64,000 bases of DNA from CAZQFV01 sp964613665 (GTDB lineage: Bacteria; Chloroflexota; Chloroflexia; DTKN01). The DNA is taken from assembly GCA_964613665.1 (NCBI GenBank), contig CAZTIG010000005.1, positions 39,801 to 103,800 on the forward strand, given 5' to 3'. Below, piece after piece: positions 1 through 7,731 of the stretch. Every line of letters starts with the position of its first letter. Position 1 is the first letter of the stretch. Under the pieces are notes generated by a model. It was not told where the DNA came from and did not search any database. It saw only the letters and a list, made by a program, of their open reading frames with translations. A program made the translations under genes and the position numbers.

Positions 1-756
1 CAGCACGTGCACGATGTCGTACCAGACCAGGGGGACCTTGAGCTTGCGAAAGTCGGTGCCCATGTGGAACAGGTAGGGATGGACTTCCCTGCTCCGGGCC
101 CACAGCGTCAGCAGCGCCTCTGCCCCCATGTGCACGGCCAGGCTGTCGTGCAGATCGGGGGACTGCCCCAGGGCCTTGAGCATAACCAGCGTGGCGTAGG
201 GGCAGGGGTCGTCCTTGCGCCCGGGGCCGCGGAAGCGGCCCATCTCGGGCGAGACGGCGCAGGGCCAGCCGTTGTCGCGGACCAGGCCGGCCAGGTAGTG
301 GGCGGCAGCGCGGACGCCGGCATCGGCCCCCACCCCGAAGCGATAGAGGGCATAGAGCAGCAGTGGCGCGTCGCACAGCGCCCAGGCCCACTGGTCCTGG
401 CCCGTGCCGCCGTAGCGGGGGTGGATGTTCATGAGCACCTGGAACGGCCCCTGCGCCGAGCGGTGCTCCAGCACGCGGCCGACGACCTCGTCCATGCCGG
501 GGTCGCCGGCCCGCAGCCCCAGCTCGGCCAGGAAGGAGAGCTTGTGCAGCGGATGGCCGGCCGCCTTGTGGCTGCTGAGCACGCTGCCCGGCCAGCCGGC
601 CAGGGCGCGCACCAGGTCCGCCACCTGGGGATCGACGAGCATGGCCCGCCGGTCGGCCAGGACGGCCGCGTCGTCCTCGGCCTGCCCCAGCAGGTCCAGC
701 CGGGTGCGGTAGCGCACCCAGGGCGGGCCCTCCAGCAACCAGGCGGTCGTGTCCAT
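1..756 (-). CDS. alpha/alpha-toroid (prenyltransferase/squalene-oxidase-like) protein, 3' end outside window
   Basis: The reading frame is open from an ATG at 756 to the window edge (252 codons without a stop), so the C-terminus is missing. A GGAGG Shine-Dalgarno sits a few bases upstream. The product begins MDTTAWLLEGPPWVRYRTR and has helical segments with GW/WA pairs (for example DNGWPC and DQWAWAL), which resemble the terpene-cyclase/prenyltransferase toroid repeats of a widespread uncharacterised bacterial family. No catalytic motif of a true cyclase (DxDD, QW) is visible, so I make no enzymatic claim. It is the third gene of a small operon, 15 bp after the NUDIX stop. Confidence 0.75.
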   Translation of the reverse strand, partial: MDTTAWLLEGPPWVRYRTRLDLLGQAEDDAAVLADRRAMLVDPQVADLVRALAGWPGSVLSSHKAAGHPLHKLSFLAELGLRAGDPGMDEVVGRVLEHRSAQGPFQVLMNIHPRYGGTGQDQWAWALCDAPLLLYALYRFGVGADAGVRAAAHYLAGLVRDNGWPCAVSPEMGRFRGPGRKDDPCPYATLVMLKALGQSPDLHDSLAVHMGAEALLTLWARSREVHPYLFHMGTDFRKLKVPLVWYDIVHVL

Positions 757-771
757 GCTGCAGCCTCCTTC

Positions 772-1212
772 CTACCAGCCGAACTCGTCGAACCATACGC
801 CCTGCTGCCAGTTCTGCAGTGCCTTATGCACATAGGCAATCAGGTTCGCCGGAAGCGCCTCCAGCGGGAACCAGCCCACCCCGTCGCAGCGCTGCGGCTC
901 GCAGTTCGCCGGCTCGCCCGACCACTCACCGCAGCTCAGGAAAAAGTCGACCCGCTCGTCACCCTCCCGCCGGTGCATCACCCCGACCACGGCCAGGTCG
1001 GCCGGCCGGATGGCAATGCCCACCTCCTCGCGGGCCTCGCGGATCGCTGCCTGGATGACCGTCTCGCCGCCGTCCAGGTGCCCGGCAACGACGCTGTAGT
1101 TGCCGTCCTGGTAGCCCGTGTTGAAGCGGCGCAGCAGGAACACCTCGCCGCCGCGCCGCAGGAACAGGTGCACGGTGACCGGAAAGGTGCGCCGCCCTGG
1201 CCGGCTCACCAC
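772..1212 (-). CDS. NUDIX hydrolase
   Basis: A roughly 145-aa NUDIX pyrophosphohydrolase that probably cleaves a nucleoside diphosphate-X substrate in the cytoplasm. The full Nudix box (GX5EX7REUXEEXGU) is present as G-HLDGG-E followed by REAREEVGI. The substrate cannot be told from sequence; the start resembles MutT/8-oxo-dGTPase-like or dinucleotide hydrolases. The start is one of two adjacent GTG codons (1212 or 1209) overlapping the TGA of the pentapeptide gene, which indicates translational coupling. The long open frame upstream of this GTG is out of phase with the real upstream gene and is not part of the protein. Confidence 0.85.
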   Translation of the reverse strand: MVSRPGRRTFPVTVHLFLRRGGEVFLLRRFNTGYQDGNYSVVAGHLDGGETVIQAAIREAREEVGIAIRPADLAVVGVMHRREGDERVDFFLSCGEWSGEPANCEPQRCDGVGWFPLEALPANLIAYVHKALQNWQQGVWFDEFGW

Positions 1213-1793
1213 TGCACCCCGCCCGTCCGCGCGCTCGGAAAGCGCGTTCCCTGAAGCCTGGCCCCGCGCATGTCCGCGCCCGTCAGGTCGGCGTTCTCCA
1301 GGTCGGCGTCGGTCAGATCGGCCTCGCGAAAGTCGCAGCCAACCACCTCCGAGCGGGACAAATCCGCACCGGCCAGGTTGGCCCCCCGAAAGCTTGAACC
1401 GCTGAAGTCGGCATCGGTGGCCAGGCAGCCGGCCAGATTGGCCCCCTGTAGGTCCTGCTGGCGGCAGCGGACGCCACACAGGTTGGCGTACGGGAGCTGC
1501 ACGCCGCGCAGGTCCAGTCCGTCCAGCCGCTTGTGCTGCAGGTCGGCCTGGGTACCCTCCGATCCTCCCTCCTCGGGCCGCCGATATACCCCCAGCACGA
1601 CCCCGGTCTCCAGCCCGCCCGGCGTTACAAAGGTCACCCAGTTCCCCCCGCCGCCGCCGCTGGCCAGGAAGTCGCGGTGATCGGACAGGATCCGCGCCAG
1701 GTCCTCCGCGGGGAGGGCCTCCTCGTCCACCAACAGGGCCATCATCTGGTAGCGCGGCTGGGCCTCGTTGTACTGTCTCTTCGGCTCCTCCAC
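1206..1793 (-). CDS. pentapeptide-repeat protein
   Basis: The C-terminal half has about 18 A(D/N)LXX-type pentapeptide units (for example ANLAG, ADLSR, ADLTD, ADLEN, ADLTG), which predict a right-handed quadrilateral beta-helix. The N-terminal ~80 residues are a non-repeat domain with a GGGGGNWVTF segment. Function is unknown; some family members are DNA mimics and most are uncharacterised. The frame can be extended to a GTG at 1847, but the promoter -10 predicts transcription starting near 1850. That would leave the far GTG without a leader, so I prefer the GTG at 1793, preceded by GAGGTGGGG. It is the first gene of the pentapeptide-NUDIX-toroid operon. Confidence 0.75.
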   Translation of the reverse strand: MEEPKRQYNEAQPRYQMMALLVDEEALPAEDLARILSDHRDFLASGGGGGNWVTFVTPGGLETGVVLGVYRRPEEGGSEGTQADLQHKRLDGLDLRGVQLPYANLCGVRCRQQDLQGANLAGCLATDADFSGSSFRGANLAGADLSRSEVVGCDFREADLTDADLENADLTGADMRGARLQGTRFPSARTGGVQW

Positions 1794-1856
1794 TGCCCCC
1801 ACCTCGGCAGACGCCTGGGACAGCCGTATCCCGGCCGGCCACCGCACGCGGGACCT

Positions 1857-1885
1857 ATTATAGACGCGGCATTCGGCGATGTCAA
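1857..1885 (-). promoter_or_regulatory. sigma-70 promoter of pentapeptide/NUDIX operon
   Basis: On the minus strand a perfect -35 TTGACA (1880-1885) and -10 TATAAT (1857-1862) are separated by 17 bp. Predicted start of transcription is about 1850. Confidence 0.85.
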
Positions 1886-1918
1886 CTGGCCGGCGCGCGC
1901 CGGCCAGTCCACGAAGAA

Positions 1919-1944
1919 GAGGGGCGCGGCACCCCGCGCCCCTC
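1919..1944 (-). terminator. rho-independent terminator of the carboxylate operon
   Basis: A perfect 11-bp GC-rich stem (arms 1919-1929 and 1934-1944) with a 4-nt loop. On the minus strand it is followed by a T-rich TTCTTC tail. It lies 24 bp past the stop of the dehydrogenase gene that ends the long minus-strand operon. Confidence 0.85.
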
Positions 1945-1967
1945 CCGGTGTTGCCGTACCATGCCGG

Positions 1968-3059
1968 CTAGAGCTTGGCGGCGATCGCCCGCGCCATGTC
2001 CAGCGTCCCGGCGGTGCCGCCCATGTCGTAGGTGCGGACGGCGCCCTCGGCCAGGACCGCCGCCACCGCCCCCTCGAGCTGGGCCGCCTTGTCCTTCTCG
2101 CCCAGCCAGTCGAGCATCATCTTGGTGGCCAGGATGGTGGCGATGGGGTTGACTTTATACTGGCCGGCGTACTTCGGGGCCGATCCGTGCGTCGGCTCGA
2201 AGACGGCATAGCTCGTGCCGATGTTGCCGCTGCAGCCAAAGCCCAGCCCGCCGACCATCTGCGCGCAAAGGTCGGAGATGATGTCGCCAAAGAGGTTCGT
2301 GGTGACGATGACGTCATAGTTCAGCGGGTTCTTGAGCAGCCACATGCCCATGGCATCGATGTTGGCGTCGTCGCAGGCGATCTCGGGGTAGTCGGCACGC
2401 ACCTGGCGGAAGGCTGCCATGAAGACGCCGTCGGTCTGGCGCAGTACGTTGGCCTTGTGCACCGCGGTGACCTTCTTGCGCCCGTGCTTCCGGGCGAACT
2501 CGAAGGCCGCCCGCACGATGCGCTCGGAGCTACCCGGCGTGATCGCCCGCAGCGACAGAGCCGCGTCTCGGGGGACCTTCTCCATTGCCTTGACGGCGTA
2601 GAACGCCTCGGGCACCTTGTCGAACTCGACGCCGATGTACATGCCCTCGGTATTCTCGCGAAAGATCACCAGGTCGATGCCATCGCGGTAGTTCAGCGGG
2701 TTGCCGGGGTAGGCCTTGCAGGGCCGCAGGCAGATGTACAGGTCCAGGAGCTGGCGCATGGCCACGATGGGGCTGCGGTAAGAGTAGCCCTTGCCTTGCA
2801 GCTCCGGGTCCAGCTCCTTGTCGGCCACGTCCTTGCCCTTGGACGTGATGGCCCCGAAAAAGGCGCAGTCGGTGCCCTTCATCAGGTCCAGGGTGCGCTG
2901 CGGCAGCGGGTTGCCCTCGTGCTTCCAGAACTCCCAGCCGATGTCCCCGTGGATGTACTCGGCGTCCAGCGCCAGGCGGTCCAGTACGATCCTGGCGGCT
3001 TCACAGACATCCACGCCAACGCCGTCGCCGGGGAGCCAGGCGATGCGATACTTGGGCAT
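1968..3059 (-). CDS. isocitrate/homoisocitrate/3-isopropylmalate dehydrogenase family, NAD(P)-dependent beta-decarboxylating
   Basis: A 363-aa single-subunit beta-decarboxylating dehydrogenase that oxidises a 2-hydroxyacid with a 3-carboxylate to a 2-oxoacid plus CO2. The N-terminal LPGDGVGVDV strand, the substrate/metal helix RENTEGMYIGVE, K and D residues of the active site (VHKANVLR, FGDIISD) and the C-terminal ATHGSAP-like motif (EPTHGSAPKYAG) are all visible. RENTEG differs from the RELTGG of true LeuB and resembles isocitrate or homoisocitrate enzymes, but specificity cannot be fixed by eye. AGGAGG precedes the ATG. It is the last gene of the operon after two aconitase-type pairs, so it is the probable oxidation step after isomerisation. 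Confidence 0.88.
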   Translation of the reverse strand: MPKYRIAWLPGDGVGVDVCEAARIVLDRLALDAEYIHGDIGWEFWKHEGNPLPQRTLDLMKGTDCAFFGAITSKGKDVADKELDPELQGKGYSYRSPIVAMRQLLDLYICLRPCKAYPGNPLNYRDGIDLVIFRENTEGMYIGVEFDKVPEAFYAVKAMEKVPRDAALSLRAITPGSSERIVRAAFEFARKHGRKKVTAVHKANVLRQTDGVFMAAFRQVRADYPEIACDDANIDAMGMWLLKNPLNYDVIVTTNLFGDIISDLCAQMVGGLGFGCSGNIGTSYAVFEPTHGSAPKYAGQYKVNPIATILATKMMLDWLGEKDKAAQLEGAVAAVLAEGAVRTYDMGGTAGTLDMARAIAAKL

Positions 3060-3083
3060 GTTATCCTCCTTTGACTGAGCCGG

Positions 3084-3128
3084 CCCGCAAGCCGGTGCTT
3101 GAGACGCGAAGACGTGAAACGTGAAGAC
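3084..3128. repeat. short imperfect ~7-bp tandem array
   Basis: The gap between the dehydrogenase start and the small hydratase subunit stop holds degenerate repeats of CGTGAAG/ACGTGAA type. It resembles the other short-period arrays in this window. Confidence 0.5.
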
Positions 3129-3133
3129 ACGAC

Positions 3134-3634
3134 CTACTTGGCAAGGCCGAGCTGCTTTTGCACATAGGCAATCAAGCCACCGGCCTCCAGGATACCCATC
3201 ACCTCGGCCGGCATGGGCGGGAAGCTGTACACGCCCCGCGGCGTCGTCACCGTCCCGGCGGCAAAGTCGATCGTGACCTCCTCTCCGGCCTCGACCCCGT
3301 CCACCGCGTCACAGGCCACGATGGGCAGGGCCTCGTTGATGCAGTTGCGGTAGTAGATGCGGGCAAAGGAGCGGGCCACGATCGCCCCCACGCCGATCTC
3401 TTTCAGGCAGGTCACGGCCTGCTCGCGCGAGGAGCCGCAGCCCCAGTTCTTGCCGGCGACGATGATGTCGCCCGGGCGGACGTTGGCCACAAAGGTCGGG
3501 TCGAGGTCCTCCAGCGCGTGCTTGGCCATCTCCTGGCGGTCGGTGACGCTGTAGGTGTACTTGCCGGGGAAGATGACGTCGGTGTTGACGTCGTCGCCAT
3601 ACTTCCAGACACGGCCCGTGATCTTGGTCTGCAT
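3134..3634 (-). CDS. aconitase/3-isopropylmalate dehydratase small subunit (pair 1)
   Basis: A 166-aa LeuD/HacB-type swivelling-domain protein, the separate small subunit of a [4Fe-4S] hydro-lyase. Diagnostic motifs are NTDVIFPGKY near residue 17 and the GCGSSREQA loop near residue 64, which contributes substrate-binding serine and arginine. The length matches archaeal-type/homoaconitase small subunits (~165 aa) rather than proteobacterial LeuD (~200 aa). It starts one base after the stop of its large subunit. Substrate may be isopropylmalate, citrate or homocitrate; the setting with a citrate-synthase-type lyase favours a tricarboxylate, but this is inference. Confidence 0.9.
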   Translation of the reverse strand: MQTKITGRVWKYGDDVNTDVIFPGKYTYSVTDRQEMAKHALEDLDPTFVANVRPGDIIVAGKNWGCGSSREQAVTCLKEIGVGAIVARSFARIYYRNCINEALPIVACDAVDGVEAGEEVTIDFAAGTVTTPRGVYSFPPMPAEVMGILEAGGLIAYVQKQLGLAK

Positions 3635-3635
3635 G

Positions 3636-4889
3636 CTACACCTCCCGCGGATCGGTGATGACGCCCGTGAGCGCCGAGGCGGCCACCGTGGCCGGGCCGG
3701 CCAGGTAGGTAAAGGCCTCCTTGGAGCCCATGCGGCCCTTGAAGTTGCGGTTGGCAGTGGAGATGGTCACCTCGCCGGGGGCCATCACCCCCTCGTGCGC
3801 ACCCAGGCAAGGGCCGCAGCCGGGGTTCAGCACCAGGGCCCCGGCGGCGACCAGGTCGGCGATGATGCCGCGCTGCAGGGCCTGCAGCAGGATCTCGCGC
3901 GAGGCCGGCAGGACCAGCAGGCGCACGTTGCGGGCGACGTGCTTGCCGCGCAGGATCTCCCAGGCTGCCTCCAGGTCCTCCAGCCGGCCGTTGGTGCACG
4001 TGCCGACGAGGGCCTGGTTGATGGGCTGGCCGGCCACCTCGGTGACGGGCACGACGTTGTCCACGGTGTGCGGCCTGGCCACCTGCGGAGCCAGGCCAGT
4101 CACGTCGTAGGTCAGCACCCGCTCGTAGTGGGCGTCGGGGTCGGCGTGGACTTCCTCGTAGGCGCGCGCGACGCGGCCCCGCAGCCACTCGCGGGTCCTG
4201 TCGTCCGGCTCGACCACAGCGTTCTTGGCCCCCATCTCGGCGGCCATGTTGCACAGGACCATGCGGCCGGCGATGCTCATCGCGGCGATGGCCGGCCCGG
4301 TGAACTCGACCGAGCGGTAGTCGGCCCCGTCGGCGCGCAGGTCGCCGATGATGGAGAGGATCAGGTCCTTGGCCGAGACGCGCCGCGGCATCGTGCCTTG
4401 CACGACGATGCGGAACGACTCCGGCACGCGCAACCAGAGCTGCCCGGTGGCCATCACCGCGGCGGCCTCGGTGCGGCCGATGCCGGCGGCAAAGGCGCCA
4501 AAGGCACCGTAGGTGGGCGTGTGCGAGTCGCTGCCGACGATGACCGCTCCCGGCCAGGCGTGCCCCTTTTCCGGCAGCACCTGGTGGCAGATGCCCTCGC
4601 CGACATCGTAGAACCCGGAGATGCCCTGCCTGGCCACGAACTCGCGGATGACCTTGTGGTTGACGGCGTCGGCCTCGGCGGCGGCCGGCACGACGTGGTC
4701 GAGGACGATCACCTCCACGTCGGGGTCGTTCACCCGCTCCAGGCCGATCCTGTAAAAGTGCTTGGAGATGGCCGCGGTGTTGTCGTGGGAAAGCAGCCTG
4801 TCGGGGCGGGCGATGATGATCTGCCCCGGCACGACGCTCTCCAGCCCGACGTTGCGGGCCAGGACCTTTTCGGCAAAGGTGTGTCCCAT
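3636..4889 (-). CDS. aconitase/3-isopropylmalate dehydratase large subunit (pair 1)
   Basis: A 417-aa LeuC/HacA-type subunit. The three cluster cysteines are present: C298 in GTCTNGR, and C358 and C361 in NPGCGPCLG. VGSDSHTPTYGAFG and the ANRNFKGRMG loop are also typical. The ATG at 4889 was chosen because GAGGAGG precedes it; the longer frame upstream is inside the neighbouring gene. It forms a heterodimer with the product of the gene immediately downstream. A second, clearly different pair lies just upstream, so the operon encodes two non-identical hydro-lyases. Confidence 0.9.
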   Translation of the reverse strand: MGHTFAEKVLARNVGLESVVPGQIIIARPDRLLSHDNTAAISKHFYRIGLERVNDPDVEVIVLDHVVPAAAEADAVNHKVIREFVARQGISGFYDVGEGICHQVLPEKGHAWPGAVIVGSDSHTPTYGAFGAFAAGIGRTEAAAVMATGQLWLRVPESFRIVVQGTMPRRVSAKDLILSIIGDLRADGADYRSVEFTGPAIAAMSIAGRMVLCNMAAEMGAKNAVVEPDDRTREWLRGRVARAYEEVHADPDAHYERVLTYDVTGLAPQVARPHTVDNVVPVTEVAGQPINQALVGTCTNGRLEDLEAAWEILRGKHVARNVRLLVLPASREILLQALQRGIIADLVAAGALVLNPGCGPCLGAHEGVMAPGEVTISTANRNFKGRMGSKEAFTYLAGPATVAASALTGVITDPREV

Positions 4890-4908
4890 GCTCGTTCCTC
4901 CTCTCGGA

Positions 4909-5439
4909 TCACGCCCCCATCTGCCTGCCGTAGGCAAAGATATCTCCGGCCTGGTAGATATCCATCTGCACCCGCGAGAACGGCTGCGCCTGGTACCTCT
5001 GGCCCTCGCAGAGCACCTCGCCGGTGGCCAGGTCTACCTCGATCTCGGCGCCGCTGGCGAACCCCGACGCCATCTCCGTCAGACCGGGCAGAGCGACGAT
5101 GGGCAGGCCGCTGTTGATGGCGTTGCGCTTGTAGATGGCCCCGAACGACTCGGCGACGATGGCGGCCACACCCAGGGCGCGGAAACAGTCCACTGCCTGC
5201 TGGCGAGAGGAGCCCGAGCCAAAGTTGCCGCCGGCCATGACGACGTCGCCGGGCCGGGCCTTCTTGGAAAAGTCCTCCCAGCCCTTCAGGTTGTCCAGCG
5301 CGTACTGGCCCATCTGGGCCACGTCGGTGATGTGCAGGTAGCGGTTGTGAAAGATCTGGTCGGTGTCGATGTCGTCGTAGAGCCGGCCGGCCGGGTCGGT
5401 CAGCACCCACAGGCGGCCCTTGATGCGCGTGTCTCTCAT
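4909..5439 (-). CDS. aconitase/3-isopropylmalate dehydratase small subunit (pair 2)
   Basis: A 176-aa LeuD-type subunit with DDIDTDQIFHNRYL near the N-terminus and the GNFGSGSSRQQAVD substrate loop. The Asp-Thr-Asp and Gly-Ser-Gly-Ser-Ser-Arg signatures are conserved. Compared with pair 1 it has a longer N-terminal strand (RLWVLTDPAGRLYD) and little overall identity by eye. The ATG at 5439 overlaps the TGA of the large subunit (ATGA), showing translational coupling. Confidence 0.9.
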   Translation of the reverse strand: MRDTRIKGRLWVLTDPAGRLYDDIDTDQIFHNRYLHITDVAQMGQYALDNLKGWEDFSKKARPGDVVMAGGNFGSGSSRQQAVDCFRALGVAAIVAESFGAIYKRNAINSGLPIVALPGLTEMASGFASGAEIEVDLATGEVLCEGQRYQAQPFSRVQMDIYQAGDIFAYGRQMGA

Positions 5440-6698
5440 TGCTGCACCTCCGGCACGGCAATCTCGCCCTTGAGCGCCGACCAGGCGGCGGTCTGCGGGC
5501 TGACCAGGTAGGTCTCGCCGGCCCCCTGCTTGCCGGGAAAGTTGCGGTTGCTGGTGCTCACCTGCACCTCGCCCTTGCCGGTCATGCCGATGTGCCCCGA
5601 TGCGCAGCCGCCGCACCCGGGGTTGCTGATGATGAAGCCGGCCTCGAAGAGTGTCTGCAGTACGCCCGAGCCGAGCATCTGGGCATAGACCTCGCGCGTG
5701 GCGGGGACGACCGAGGCCATCACCCAGGGGGCGATGCGCCGGCCCTGCACCACCTCGGCCACGGCGGCGAAATCCTCGTAACGGCCGTTGGTGCAGGAAC
5801 CGAAAAAGGCCGAATCGATGCGCCGGCCGGCTACCTCGCGCACCGGCCTGACGTTGTCCGGCGCCGGCGGGACGGCGATGAGCGGCTCCAGACCGGCGAT
5901 GTCGATCTCTACCGTCTCGACGTAGCGGGCATCGGGGTCGGCGTAGATGCCCTGGAGGTTTCCACGGCCGCTACGCTGCCGGCAAAAGGCCAGGACCTCC
6001 GCCGATGGGGGGATTAGGCCGATGATGCCGCCCATCTCGGTGACCATACTGGAGAGGGTGATGCGGCCGGCCAGGTCCAGGGTGTCGATGGCCGGCCCGT
6101 AGAACTCGATGGCCCGGCCCAGGGCCCCGCTGGCGCCCAGACGGCCGACCACGGCCAGCGTCAGGTCGCGCGCCGTGCAGGGGGCCTTGAGCTCGCCGCG
6201 GACCACGACCTTCATCGTGGGCGGGACCTCGAACCAAGTCCGCCCGGTCTTGAAGGCAAACGCGATGTCCTGGTCGCCCATGCCCTGGCCGAAACCGCCG
6301 ACGGCTCCCAGGATGTTCAGGTGGCTGTCGGTCCCCACCAGCGTCACGCCGGGGTAGGCCAGCCCTTCCTCCATGGCGACGTGGGAGCCGATGCCCGCGT
6401 CCACGTCATACACCTTGATGCCGTGCTCGCGGGCAAAGACGCGGCACTGCTGCTGGTTGTTGGCATAGGGGATGTTGTTGGCCGGCACCACCAAGTCGAA
6501 GGTGAAAAAGGTCTTGTTGGGGTCGGCCACCGGATCGCTGCCGTAGTGGGCGCGGTAGTTCTGGACCACATTGGCGCCGGCAAAGTCGCGAGCGGTGCGC
6601 ACGTCCAGCTCCAGCCAGATGATGTTGCCCGGTTCCACCGCGACGTCGCCCGGGGTGTGCGCCTGGAAGATCTTCTCGATGATCGTCTGTCCGGCCAT
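5436..6698 (-). CDS. aconitase/3-isopropylmalate dehydratase large subunit (pair 2)
   Basis: A 420-aa LeuC-type [4Fe-4S] subunit with cysteines C302 (GSCTNGR), C362 and C365 (NPGCGGCASG). VGTDSHLNILGAVGGFGQG and SNRNFPGKQG are also present. The N-terminus (IIEKIFQAHT) differs strongly from pair 1, as does the insertion NIIWLELDVRTARDFAGAN. The two pairs are therefore not a recent duplication and probably act on different hydroxy-acids. Start at the ATG of 6698, preceded by GGTGAGG; only 4 bp follow the HD gene stop. Confidence 0.9.
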   Translation of the reverse strand: MAGQTIIEKIFQAHTPGDVAVEPGNIIWLELDVRTARDFAGANVVQNYRAHYGSDPVADPNKTFFTFDLVVPANNIPYANNQQQCRVFAREHGIKVYDVDAGIGSHVAMEEGLAYPGVTLVGTDSHLNILGAVGGFGQGMGDQDIAFAFKTGRTWFEVPPTMKVVVRGELKAPCTARDLTLAVVGRLGASGALGRAIEFYGPAIDTLDLAGRITLSSMVTEMGGIIGLIPPSAEVLAFCRQRSGRGNLQGIYADPDARYVETVEIDIAGLEPLIAVPPAPDNVRPVREVAGRRIDSAFFGSCTNGRYEDFAAVAEVVQGRRIAPWVMASVVPATREVYAQMLGSGVLQTLFEAGFIISNPGCGGCASGHIGMTGKGEVQVSTSNRNFPGKQGAGETYLVSPQTAAWSALKGEIAVPEVQQ

Positions 6699-6702
6699 GT
6701 CC

Positions 6703-7275
6703 TCACCCCACCCGCGCGGCCGACTCTTTCTTCGTCAGCAGGCGCTGGAAGCTGTGGAAGCTCATGAAGTCGGCATGGTTGACCAGCGTGGCCTCGGTAA
6801 TGCGGTTGACCTTGTCACCTTCGTCGGCGTGGGCGGAGATGATGTGCAGCACCTCCACCGGCAGGCCAGCCCGGGCGGCCAGCTCCATGCCGCTGATGGG
6901 ATGGCGCAGCAGCTTGCCGCCGTAGGCCGTCACGGTCATGCCGTCGGCGCGGCGCTCGTACTCCAGCAGCTTGCCGACGTCGTGCAGCAGGGCCCCAGTC
7001 ACCAGCAGGTCCATGCGCACCGGGAGCCGGTCGCCGTAGATCCGGGCAAAGACCTTGGCCGCCTCGACCGCGCAGAGGGTCACGGCGCGGACGTGGTCGA
7101 TGTAGGAGGCGGGGCAGGGGTTCAGGAGCAGGGTAAAGGGCATCTGGGTCAGGTCGTCGGGCATCCACCCGCCCTCCTGCAGGGCCAGCTCATAGACCTG
7201 AAAGGCCTTTTCGCGCAGGCCGGGGTCCTGGATCAGGTCGAACTCGGGGAGCAGTTGCAGCAAGCGGTCACGCAT
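6703..7275 (-). CDS. HD-domain phosphohydrolase-like protein
   Basis: A 190-aa protein with the HD metal-binding signature: H in YIDHVRAV, the HD doublet in ALLHDVGKLLEY, H in HPISGMELA and H/D in ISAHADEGDK. It is the size of stand-alone HD hydrolases that act on nucleotides or phosphorylated metabolites. CAGGAGG precedes the ATG at 7275. It sits between the lyase gene and the second aconitase pair inside a carbon-metabolism operon, which is an unexpected place for an HD protein. A role in clearing a side product or signalling nucleotide is possible but not shown. Confidence 0.82.
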   Translation of the reverse strand: MRDRLLQLLPEFDLIQDPGLREKAFQVYELALQEGGWMPDDLTQMPFTLLLNPCPASYIDHVRAVTLCAVEAAKVFARIYGDRLPVRMDLLVTGALLHDVGKLLEYERRADGMTVTAYGGKLLRHPISGMELAARAGLPVEVLHIISAHADEGDKVNRITEATLVNHADFMSFHSFQRLLTKKESAARVG

Positions 7276-7296
7276 GTCGGGGCCTCCTGTTCGAAT

Positions 7297-7731
7297 GTTG
7301 GGGGTTGGAAGTTGGGGGTTGGAAGTTGGAGGTTGGAAGTTGGAGGTTGGAAGTTGGAGGTTGGAAGTTGGAAGTTGGAAGCTGGAAGTTGGAAGTTGGA
7401 AGTTGGAAGTTGGAAGTTGGAGCCGGATGCCCGATGCCGGACAAGAGTCCCGGTCCTCAATCTCCAACCGCCAATCCCCAACCGCCAATCCCCAACCGCC
7501 AATCCCCAACCGCCAATCCCCAACCGCCAACCTCAAATCTCCAACCGCCAATCTCCAACCGCCAACCTCAAATCTCCAACCGCCAATCTCCAACCGCCAA
7601 TCTCCAACCTCCAACCTCCAGTCTCCAACCTCCAATCTCCAACCTCCAACCTCCAGTCTCCAACCTCCAATCTCCAACCTCCAACCTCCAGTCTCCAACC
7701 TCCAATCTCCAACCTCTACTCCCCAACCCCC
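7297..7731. repeat. large two-armed heptanucleotide repeat array
   Basis: The left arm (7297-7422) has about 18 units of GTTGGAA/GTTGGAG type. A ~30-bp unique spacer follows, then a right arm (about 7454-7731) with roughly 40 units of the complementary type (CTCCAAC, CGCCAAT, CCCCAAC). The arms are in opposite orientation, so the transcript could form a very long imperfect hairpin. The array separates the lyase gene from the HD gene and runs through the lyase stop codon, so it encodes the last few lyase residues. All apparent long frames here are low-complexity artefacts. Confidence 0.95.

Noticed and set aside
7..1254. 415-aa plus-strand frame at the window start
   Set aside because: Antisense to the toroid and NUDIX genes; Ala/Gly/Val/Arg-rich shadow composition.
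1794..1847. Far GTG start (1847) for the pentapeptide protein
   Set aside because: The predicted transcription start is about 1850, leaving no room for a ribosome site.
7297..7731. CRISPR array
   Set aside because: Units are only 7 bp and contiguous, with no unique spacers and no cas genes.
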